This document shows, piece after piece, positions 26,128 through 32,773 of a DNA stretch of 64,000 nt. Numbering within the stretch: the first letter of the stretch is position 1; every line of letters starts with the position of its first letter. Below the pieces are notes generated by a model, which made no database searches, was not told where the DNA came from, and saw only the letters and a list, made by a program, of their open reading frames with translations. The DNA lies in assembly GCF_031458135.1 (NCBI RefSeq), contig NZ_JAVDXW010000001.1:558001-622000 (forward strand), read 5' to 3'. The DNA is from Haloactinomyces albus. Its GTDB lineage: Bacteria > Actinomycetota > Actinomycetes > Mycobacteriales > Pseudonocardiaceae. The position numbers and the translations under genes were made by a program.

Positions 26128-26396
26128 GAGGACAGACCGAACTCGTCTCGAATCTCGTCGATTCCGACGGTTCTGCCTGCTTCGATGTCCGCAGCGGACT
26201 CCTGGACTTCCGCCAACGCTCCGGGCGTGGCCAGAAGGTCCATCGTCTCCTCCAGCGACTCGAGGTCTTCAGGAGACATCACGACCGCAACAGCACGACC
26301 ATGCCGCGTGATCGTCACCCGCTCATGCGTCCGCTCGACGTCTCCCAGCAGATCGGAGAAGTGATCACGCGCATCGCCTACTGGCAGCACACTCAT
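26124..26396 (-). CDS. relB: RelB/Phd-family antitoxin
   Basis: A 90-residue Phd/YefM-type antitoxin. The DNA-binding half is VLPVGDARDHFSDLLGDVERTHERVTITRHGRAVAVVMSPED; the acidic C-terminal half should bind the toxin. It is first in the operon, as usual. It is probably leaderless: TAAACT lies six bases before the ATG. Confidence 0.8.
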   Translation of the reverse strand: MSVLPVGDARDHFSDLLGDVERTHERVTITRHGRAVAVVMSPEDLESLEETMDLLATPGALAEVQESAADIEAGRTVGIDEIRDEFGLSS

Positions 26397-26402
26397 ACAG
26401 AC

Positions 26403-26408
26403 AGTTTA
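26403..26408 (-). promoter_or_regulatory. -10 element of the RelBE-like operon
   Basis: TAAACT on the minus strand, followed by six bases and the antitoxin ATG. This is the arrangement of a leaderless actinobacterial transcript. Confidence 0.4.
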
Positions 26409-26443
26409 CGCCATACTTTGCGCCAGAAGCAGTCATCCTCGGA

Positions 26444-27430
26444 TCACCCGCGGGCATAGGCCACCCGGCCGACGGTGTGGCCATCGCCGACCCGCTGGAC
26501 TCCTTCGGCAAGACGGTCCAGCGGAAGTGTCTCGCTGACCAGCGGGCGCACCGCGCCCTTCTCCGCAAGACTCGCCAGTTCGGCGTGTGCCTGCCGCACG
26601 GATTCCGGGTCACGCTCGCTGTACAGACCCCAGTGCAGTCCGACGATCGAGTAGTTCTTGATCAGTGCATGGTTGAGACCGGGCGTGGGGATCGTGCCGC
26701 CGGCGAACCCGATGATCAGAATCCGGCCCTCGAAGGCGATGCACTTGGTGGAACGCGTATAGGTTTCGCCGCCGACCGGGTCGTAGACGACGTCCGCGCC
26801 GTTGCCGCCCGTAGCCTCCTTGACCACGCCGACGAAGTCCTCGCTGTGGCGATCGACGACGACATCGGCGCCGAGCTGCCGCGCGACCTCGGCCTTCTTC
26901 TCCCCGCCGACAACGCCGATCACCCGGGCACCGGCTGCCTTTCCGAGCTGGATGGCGGCACTGCCCACGCCTCCTGCGGCGGCGTGCACGAGCAGTGTCT
27001 CCCCCGGCTGCAAAGCCGCACGCCGGTGCAGACCGAACCATCCGGTCTGGTAGCCGATGAACAGCGACGCGGCTTGAGCATGGGAGAGCGCTTCGGGAGC
27101 GGGAAAGGCCCGGTTCGCGTCCATCACGGCGAGTTCCGCGAAACCACCGTGCGGGAGTACCGCTCCCCCGATCACCCGTTCACCCGGCGAAAGACCGGTG
27201 ACACCGGCACCGAGTTCGACCACTTCACCGCACAGCTCGACGCCGGGAGTGAACGGCAGGTCCGGCTTCTGCTGATACTCGCCCCGGCACAGCAGCACAT
27301 CGGGAAAGTTGATCGGGCTCGCCAGCACCCGGACCACGATCTGGCCGGGTCCGGGGCGCGGATCCGGCCGCTCGTCCAGCCGCAGCACCTCTTTCGGTTG
27401 CCCGAGCTCGTGAAGCTGCCATCCCTGCAT
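26444..27430 (-). CDS. NADPH:quinone oxidoreductase (zinc-less MDR family)
   Basis: A 328-residue medium-chain reductase. It has the GroES-like half with SPINFPDVLLCRGEYQ and PFTPGVELCGEV, then the NADPH loop LVHAAAGGVGSAAIQLGKAAGA and DVVYDPVGGETY. The zinc cysteines of alcohol dehydrogenases are absent, as in QOR/crotonyl-CoA-reductase relatives. It could reduce quinones or enoyl compounds. The start is ATG 27430 after AGGAGGTGG. An operator 15 bases upstream places it in the TetR regulon. Confidence 0.8.
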   Translation of the reverse strand: MQGWQLHELGQPKEVLRLDERPDPRPGPGQIVVRVLASPINFPDVLLCRGEYQQKPDLPFTPGVELCGEVVELGAGVTGLSPGERVIGGAVLPHGGFAELAVMDANRAFPAPEALSHAQAASLFIGYQTGWFGLHRRAALQPGETLLVHAAAGGVGSAAIQLGKAAGARVIGVVGGEKKAEVARQLGADVVVDRHSEDFVGVVKEATGGNGADVVYDPVGGETYTRSTKCIAFEGRILIIGFAGGTIPTPGLNHALIKNYSIVGLHWGLYSERDPESVRQAHAELASLAEKGAVRPLVSETLPLDRLAEGVQRVGDGHTVGRVAYARG

Positions 27431-27444
27431 AAGCCACCTCCTGT

Positions 27445-27462
27445 GTACCGACTGGTCGGTAT
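27445..27462. promoter_or_regulatory. TetR operator copy 2, before the quinone oxidoreductase
   Basis: GTACCGACTGGTCGGTAT: core ACCGAC-TG-GTCGGT is a perfect palindrome. It lies between the TetR gene and the oxidoreductase start, next to a TAGCAT -10-like element on the minus strand. Confidence 0.75.
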
Positions 27463-27504
27463 GCTAGCGCGCGCACTCCTCGCTGTACACCATCCGCAGC
27501 AACC

Positions 27505-28128
27505 TCACGGGCGCAGCGAGTCCAGCAGCAGGTCGGCAAAATGCTCGCCGACCTGCTCGCCGGTCAACTCACCGCCGGGGTGAAACCAGCTACCCAGGTG
27601 GTGCACGGCACCGAAGAAGAAGTCGACCACGAGTTCGGCCGACTTGTCGGAACGGAAAACCCCCTGGTGCTGCCCTTCCTCGATCAGCCGGCGGACCCGC
27701 TGGTGGTAGCGACGACGTTCGGACCGGACCTCGGCCTGCTTGTCCGGGTGCAACAGGTGCATCGAGCGAAAGAAGATCACCGTGTCATCCAGATTGGCCG
27801 CGGTCGTCACGACGACATCGGCAGCCACCGCATGCAACCGTTGCCGCACCGAATCGGTACTGTCGGCGACCTTTTCCATCCGAGCCGTCTGCACGCGCAG
27901 CACGCGCGCGTAGATCTCGTACAGCAGGTCGTCCTTGGAGCCGAAGTAATGATACATCGCCCCCTTGGTGACTCCGGCCGCATCCACGATCTGCTGAACC
28001 GATGTCGTCTCGAAACCCCGATCGGCGAACAGCCGGGTGGCCACCGTCAACAACCGCTGCGGTACCGGTTCGACATCCGCGTCGACCGTGTGAGCTGCCT
28101 CGGCACCGCGATCACCGGTCCGCGTCAT
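27505..28128 (-). CDS. TetR-family regulator of the acyl-CoA regulon
   Basis: A 207-residue TetR protein with a typical N-terminal HTH (RLLTVATRLFADRGFETTSVQQIVDAAGVTKGAMYHYFGSKDDLL, residues about 25-70) and a KstR2/FadR-like helical ligand domain. It is surrounded by sites of the same palindrome, including one 45 bases before its own start, so it probably represses itself and the neighbouring acyl-CoA genes. An acyl-CoA inducer is likely. The start is ATG 28128 after AGGAGG. Confidence 0.8.
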   Translation of the reverse strand: MTRTGDRGAEAAHTVDADVEPVPQRLLTVATRLFADRGFETTSVQQIVDAAGVTKGAMYHYFGSKDDLLYEIYARVLRVQTARMEKVADSTDSVRQRLHAVAADVVVTTAANLDDTVIFFRSMHLLHPDKQAEVRSERRRYHQRVRRLIEEGQHQGVFRSDKSAELVVDFFFGAVHHLGSWFHPGGELTGEQVGEHFADLLLDSLRP

Positions 28129-28172
28129 CGTCGCCTCCTGCTTGTTGTCTCCGATGCACCACCCTTTCCAGG

Positions 28173-28190
28173 GTACCGACCAGTCGGTTC
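28173..28190. promoter_or_regulatory. TetR operator copy 3, before the tetR gene
   Basis: GTACCGACCAGTCGGTTC, with the full ACCGAC-CA-GTCGGT core. It lies between the SDR stop and the TetR start and would allow autoregulation. Confidence 0.75.
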
Positions 28191-28198
28191 GTTGCATC

Positions 28199-28987
28199 TC
28201 AGTGGCCGGAAGCATGTCCGTGCTCGAGGCCGCGTTGCAGCTTGCGCATCCCCGCCTGCCACCGATCGGGGTCGTCGGCCCGCTGAGCGTAACGCTGGGC
28301 CACCTCCGGATGCGGAAGAATCAGGAACTGCCGACCATCCAGGGAGTCGAGGACCGCATCGGCAACCTGGTCGGGCTCGATCGCCTCGGCGGCAAGCAGA
28401 CGCTTGCCCGCCTCCCCGCTACCGCTGAGCATATCCGTGCGCACACCCTGCGGGCACAGGGCCTGCACCGTGATGCCTCGATCAGCGTAGGTCACCGACA
28501 ACCACTCCGCGAAGCCGAGCGCGGCGTGTTTGGTCACCGAGTAGGGGGCAGCACCGAGCATCGTGAGCAGGCCCGCCGCCGACACGGTCGCGAGGAAGTG
28601 ACCACGGCCCCGCTCCAACCAGTGCGGCAGTACCGCCCGCGCGGCGCGCACGTGGGCCATGACATTGAGTTCCCACGAGTGCTGCCACAGCTCATCGGAT
28701 ACCTCCGGCCCACCCGAGGTCGCCACACCCGCGTTCGCGCAGAACATGTCGATCCGGCCGTACTGCTCGATGGCCGCATCGACCAACGTGCGCACCCCGT
28801 CATCATCGGCCGCGTCGCCGGGCACCGACAGGCCCCCGACCTCGGTGGCGACACGACGCGCCGCGTCCGCATCGACGTCGTTGACCACCACGGTGGCACC
28901 CTGCCCGGCGAACTTGCGGCTCAGGGCCGCACCGATGCCGTGGCCGGCACCGGTGACCACCACGATCGACTCGGCAGGGGACTCCAT
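28199..28987 (-). CDS. SDR-family oxidoreductase
   Basis: A 262-residue classical SDR: VVVTGAGHGIGAALSRKF, CANAG, VSAAGLLTMLGAAPYSVTKHA (catalytic Ser and YxxxK). The substrate is unknown. It follows another SDR gene with only one base between stop and start, ribosome site GGAGGTG, so the two form an operon under operator copy 4. A role in oxidising or reducing an acyl or alcohol intermediate of the same pathway is inferred. Confidence 0.8.
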   Translation of the reverse strand: MESPAESIVVVTGAGHGIGAALSRKFAGQGATVVVNDVDADAARRVATEVGGLSVPGDAADDDGVRTLVDAAIEQYGRIDMFCANAGVATSGGPEVSDELWQHSWELNVMAHVRAARAVLPHWLERGRGHFLATVSAAGLLTMLGAAPYSVTKHAALGFAEWLSVTYADRGITVQALCPQGVRTDMLSGSGEAGKRLLAAEAIEPDQVADAVLDSLDGRQFLILPHPEVAQRYAQRADDPDRWQAGMRKLQRGLEHGHASGH

Positions 28988-28988
28988 C

Positions 28989-29744
28989 TCACACACCTCC
29001 GGTCAGGGTGACGCCACCGTCGAGCGTGAGGATCTGCCCGGTAACCCAGGAGGCCTCCTCGGAGAGCAGATACGCCGCCGCACCGCTGACGTCGGACGGA
29101 ATTCCCAGACGCTGCATCGGGTACTGTGCGGCAACTTCCTCCTCGTTGTTCTCGTACAGCGCGGTGGCGAATTGCGTTTTCACCACGGCCGGAGCGACGG
29201 CATTGACCCGCACGGTGGGGCCGAGTTCGACCGCCAACTCCTGGGTCATGTGCGTCAGCATGGCCTTGGTCGCGCCGTAGTAGCCGATGCCGGGCGCGGG
29301 TTTGAGCCCGGCCACCGAGCACACGTTGAGCACCGAACCACCGTGCTCGGCCATCCAGGCGCGGTGTACCTGCTGGGTCCAGGCCAGCGCACCGAGCACG
29401 TTGACCTCGAAGGTCTTGCGGGCGACACCGTGATCGAGCTCGATCAACGGCCCATATGCCGGATTGATCCCGGTGTTGTTGACCAGCATGTCGACTCGAC
29501 CGAAGGAGTCGAGCGTACGCGCGATCGTCGCCTCCTGGTGCTCGGTGTCGTCGGCCTTGCCCGACACCGCGAGCGCGTGCTCGGCACCCCCCAGAGCTTC
29601 CACCGCCTCATCGAGTGCCTCGGGCTTGCGCGCCGTGAGACACACCTTGGCTCCCTCGGCCACCAGCCGCTCGGCAATCGAGAACCCGATTCCTCGACTG
29701 GCGCCGGTCACGATCGCCACCCGGCCGTCGAAACGCTTGCTCAT
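28989..29744 (-). CDS. SDR-family oxidoreductase (FabG-like)
   Basis: A 251-residue SDR with VAIVTGASRGIGFSIA, NNTG in place of NNAG, NVCSVAGLKPAPGIGYYGATKA and the C-terminal WVTGQILTLDGGV. It resembles 3-oxoacyl-ACP/CoA reductases. The start is ATG 29744 after GGAAGGG. It is first gene of a two-SDR operon; the operator lies 93 bases upstream. Confidence 0.8.
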   Translation of the reverse strand: MSKRFDGRVAIVTGASRGIGFSIAERLVAEGAKVCLTARKPEALDEAVEALGGAEHALAVSGKADDTEHQEATIARTLDSFGRVDMLVNNTGINPAYGPLIELDHGVARKTFEVNVLGALAWTQQVHRAWMAEHGGSVLNVCSVAGLKPAPGIGYYGATKAMLTHMTQELAVELGPTVRVNAVAPAVVKTQFATALYENNEEEVAAQYPMQRLGIPSDVSGAAAYLLSEEASWVTGQILTLDGGVTLTGGV

Positions 29745-29836
29745 TCGCTTCCCTTCCGTCCTTGACGGGATACGCCACGGGACCTGCGCCGCAGGGCCTC
29801 GTCCATCACCGATACCGGCCACACGAGAATTCCGAC

Positions 29837-29854
29837 AAGACCGACCAGTCGGTA
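29837..29854. promoter_or_regulatory. TetR operator copy 4, before the SDR pair
   Basis: AGACCGACCAGTCGGTAC, core ACCGAC-CA-GTCGGT. It lies in the 217-base gap between the SDR operon and the divergent antitoxin gene. Confidence 0.75.
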
Positions 29855-29961
29855 CGTCCAGTCAAAAGGTCACCCCCACATCCCGTCAAGACCCGATCGA
29901 CACGAAGACCAGGCGCGCACGATAGCGCACACAATGAACCGGACCGCGTTATTCTGAACCC

Positions 29962-30546
29962 ATGACTGTCGCGCTGGAGACCGTGCTCGCCAGAGCCGGA
30001 TTGAAAATCACGGCTCACGAGTTTCTCTCCCTCGTCGAGGACGCCGCCAACCGGCTGACTCCGGTCCAGCCGGACCCCGCCGCACGTTTCGATGAATCCA
30101 GCCGTGGAGCACTGACCGACGTCGGCTTGGACCTCACGCCCCACGACGAGAGCGAAGGGGACCCGCGAGCACGAACCGTTGCCGAGCAAGCCGTGCTCCG
30201 GGATACAGCGCTGTCCGTTGCCGAGGCCGCAAGCCGTGTGGGCGTGGACACCAGCCGCATCCGGCATCGAGTCGCCTCGCACCACCTCATCGGCTGGAAG
30301 GATCGCGGCGGATGGCGTCTGCCCGCGTGGCAGTTCACCGAGCACGACGTCCTTCCCGGCCTGGAAACGATCCTGGCCGCCATGCCCGATGACCAGCCCG
30401 CCCTGGTGCTGGCGAACTTCATGACCACACCACAGGAGGACCTCGAGATCAGCGGTCGGCCGGTGACTCCGAGGGAGTGGCTGATGGCCGGTGGCAGTGC
30501 CCAGCGCGTCGCCGAGTTCGCCTCCACCATCGGCACTCCCGCGTAG
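29962..30546 (+). CDS. Antitoxin-like DNA-binding protein paired with a RES toxin
   Basis: A 194-residue protein. A central helix-turn-helix-like segment (LSVAEAASRVGVDTSRIRHRVASHHLIGW) is followed by a domain ending in FMTTPQEDLEISGRPVTPREWLMAGG, reminiscent of the Xre/MbcA antitoxin C-terminal (DUF2384) region. It sits 45 bases before a RES-domain gene, the usual antitoxin-first order. ATG 29962 lacks a strong ribosome site but has a TATTCT element seven bases upstream, suggesting a leaderless transcript. Confidence 0.65.
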   Translation: MTVALETVLARAGLKITAHEFLSLVEDAANRLTPVQPDPAARFDESSRGALTDVGLDLTPHDESEGDPRARTVAEQAVLRDTALSVAEAASRVGVDTSRIRHRVASHHLIGWKDRGGWRLPAWQFTEHDVLPGLETILAAMPDDQPALVLANFMTTPQEDLEISGRPVTPREWLMAGGSAQRVAEFASTIGTPA

Positions 30547-30591
30547 CACTCCCGGCATCGAACTCTCGGCGACCCACGGACCAGGACACAC

Positions 30592-31248
30592 ATGGCTCGG
30601 CTTCCCCAGCCGCCCGCCCCAGCGGTACTACAGGCGATGCTCCGACGTACAGAGGACGTCATCGCGCTGCCTGTGGGCACCCGGCTCTCTCGCGTGTTCA
30701 CCTCGGGAGGCAACCATCCCCAGCAGTGGGACACCTTCCGCTACGCGGGCCCGCTGCCCCACGCTCGGTTCGACCCACACCTACCCAGCACCCAGGGTGG
30801 TCCCACGGTCACCCGCGAACACGGCGTGCTGTACTTCTCACTGTCGGTGCGCACGTGCATCGCCGAAGTATACCAAGCTACGTCCACTGTGGACAGAAAA
30901 ACTCGCGCTCCCCAGCTGGTGGTGTTCCGGTCGAGGCGGACGTTGCGACTGCTCGATCTCTCCGGTCTCTGGCCCACCCGGGCGGGTGCGTCGCAAGCGA
31001 TCAACAACGGCCCCAAGGAACGCACCCAGGCATGGGCGCGCTGTATCCGGGCTGCCTACCCCGAACTCGACGGACTGTGGTATTGCTCGTCGATGGATGC
31101 GGGCCATCCGTCGCTGTGCCTGTGGGACCCACCCGGTGGCGACGCGCTGCCCGAATCGCCGGATGTCCTGCTGTCCTTGGACGACCCCGGCCTCGACGTG
31201 CCGTTGGGGCGCATCTGCACGGAACTCAGCTACACCCTGCTGGATTAG
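30592..31248 (+). CDS. RES-domain toxin (NAD-degrading)
   Basis: A 218-residue RES-family protein. RLSRVFT carries the conserved Arg, GVLYFSLSVRTCIAEVYQ the conserved Glu, and the later segment the conserved Ser. RES toxins such as MbcT and Res degrade NAD+ and stop growth; ADP-ribosylation is known in some. It follows its presumed antitoxin gene in one operon. Confidence 0.75.
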   Translation: MARLPQPPAPAVLQAMLRRTEDVIALPVGTRLSRVFTSGGNHPQQWDTFRYAGPLPHARFDPHLPSTQGGPTVTREHGVLYFSLSVRTCIAEVYQATSTVDRKTRAPQLVVFRSRRTLRLLDLSGLWPTRAGASQAINNGPKERTQAWARCIRAAYPELDGLWYCSSMDAGHPSLCLWDPPGGDALPESPDVLLSLDDPGLDVPLGRICTELSYTLLD

Positions 31249-31274
31249 CAGTATGTCCGATTGTCCCGGCCGAT

Positions 31275-31295
31275 GAGGCGCAGTTTTGCCGGAAA
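31275..31295 (-). repeat. Interspersed intergenic repeat, inverted copy
   Basis: On the minus strand TTTCCGGCAAAACTGCGCCTC, identical at 19 of 21 positions to the unit at 3316-3336 and related to that at 24126-24146. It lies between the convergent RES and TerC genes. Confidence 0.4.
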
Positions 31296-31323
31296 CCTCC
31301 CGCAGGCGCGAAAGGCCGGGTTC

Positions 31324-31368
31324 GCACAGGCAGAGCGGCCGGCCCGCGAGGGACCGGCCGCCCTGTGC
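31324..31368. terminator. Hairpin between the convergent RES and TerC genes
   Basis: A two-part stem: GCACAGG pairs with CCTGTGC outside and GCGGCCGG with CCGGCCGC inside, with a small one-sided bulge. It lies 17 bases after the TerC stop. No T run follows. Confidence 0.6.
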
Positions 31369-31384
31369 GCATCAGGCGCACATG

Positions 31385-32404
31385 TCAGCCACCCGAGGTG
31401 GCCTGCACGTCCTTCTTCGACTTCGCCAGGCTGGCGACAGTGGTGATCGCCAGTATCACGACGATCACACCCAGAGACAGGAAGTTGCCGATCTCCAGCC
31501 AGTCCGGCACCAGGTGGTATGCGTGCAGCGCGTGGATGACCAGCTTGATCCCGATGAACCCGAGAATGGCCGCCAGGCCGACCGACAGGTACACCAGCTT
31601 GTCCACGAGCCCGCCCAGCAGGAAGTAGAGCTGCCGCAGCCCCATCAGTGCGAACGCGTTGGCGGCGAAGACCAGGAACGGGTCCTGGGTGATCCCGAAG
31701 ATCGCGGGGATGGAATCCACCGCGAACAGCAGGTCGGCGCTGCCGATCGCGACGATGACCACGGCCATCGGGGTCAGCCAGCGCTTACCCTCGATCTTCA
31801 CCGTCATCTTCGTGCCGTGGTACTCATCGGTCACCGGGTACGCCTTGCGCACCCAGCGCACGACCGCGTTCTCCTTGTACTCCTCGTCCTCGTCCTTCTT
31901 CCGGACCATGCTGACCGCGGTCCAGAGGAGGAAAGCTCCGAAGATGAAAAAGACCCAGACGAAATTATTGATCAACTGGGCGCCGACGGCGATGAAAATA
32001 CCGCGCATGACCAGCGCGAGCAGGATGCCGATCAGCAGCACCCGATGCTGGTGAACCGAGGGCACCGCGAAGCTGGACATGATCACCATGAAGATGAACA
32101 GGTTGTCCACGCTCAACGAGTACTCGGTGATGTAGCCGGTGAAATACTCGACGGCGAAGTGGTAACTGCCGAAGAACCAGACTCCGACACCGAACAGGAT
32201 CGCGCAACCGATGTAGAAGGCCACCCACTTGCCGGCCTCCCCGGTCGTCACCTCGTGTGGCTTGCGGTCGACGATGACCAGGTCCAGCAACAGAAGTACG
32301 GCCAGACCGCCGAGTGTGACCAACCACACCCACCACGGTACATTCAACGTGTCCGACTGGGCTTGCGCCACATTCTGCGCCAGCACGTTCGTCTCGGCAC
32401 CCAT
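31385..32404 (-). CDS. terC: TerC/Alx-family integral membrane protein
   Basis: A 339-residue protein with about nine membrane helices. The family's acidic motifs within membrane segments are clear: EYSLSVDNLFIFMVIM and SADLLFAVDSIPAIFGITQDPFLVFAANAFALMGLRQLYFLL. TerC/Alx proteins export Mn2+ or supply metal to secreted enzymes, and some are linked to tellurite resistance. The start is ATG 32404 after GGAGGTGATC. The upstream leader contains a structured element. Confidence 0.85.
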   Translation of the reverse strand: MGAETNVLAQNVAQAQSDTLNVPWWVWLVTLGGLAVLLLLDLVIVDRKPHEVTTGEAGKWVAFYIGCAILFGVGVWFFGSYHFAVEYFTGYITEYSLSVDNLFIFMVIMSSFAVPSVHQHRVLLIGILLALVMRGIFIAVGAQLINNFVWVFFIFGAFLLWTAVSMVRKKDEDEEYKENAVVRWVRKAYPVTDEYHGTKMTVKIEGKRWLTPMAVVIVAIGSADLLFAVDSIPAIFGITQDPFLVFAANAFALMGLRQLYFLLGGLVDKLVYLSVGLAAILGFIGIKLVIHALHAYHLVPDWLEIGNFLSLGVIVVILAITTVASLAKSKKDVQATSGG

Positions 32405-32560
32405 CGATCACCTCCGGTTCAGGGCACATGCCGGGGACCGGAGGTCTCTCCCACCGACCACGCCGGCCGACGGCACCGGGCCCCACCGCCTGATACGCAG
32501 GAGGGGTCCGTGATGACGATGCCGCCGCGAAGGAATACTCCCCTCCACAACCTGTGCAAG
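32405..32560 (-). promoter_or_regulatory. Structured 5' leader of terC (candidate metal-sensing RNA)
   Basis: Read on the minus strand, GGAGGGG (32546-32540) and CCCCTCC (32506-32500) can form a perfect 7-base stem closing a 33-base loop that opens with GGGGAGTATTCC and contains CATCGTCATCAC. GGGGAGTA-like loops occur in yybP-ykoY manganese riboswitches, and actinobacterial terC genes are known to carry leader RNA motifs. Which class this is cannot be settled by eye. The rest of the 369-base gap (to 32773) holds no gene that I can see. Confidence 0.45.
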
Positions 32561-32773
32561 ATTGTCACCGATGCACTCTTCGGGGTAACACTCGGGGGTA
32601 GGGATGATCCACACCATAGGTTCCGGACCGGAAGCAGGCGAACACTCCCGGTAGGGGCCGAACGTGAACGCACGCAGCCACACACTGTGCCAGGTAGCCA
32701 TCGGATTGCTCTTTGATATCCGATTCATAGCGTCTCGGTCTTACCCCGCCTGTGGAGGCGTCTTGCGGCGCTC

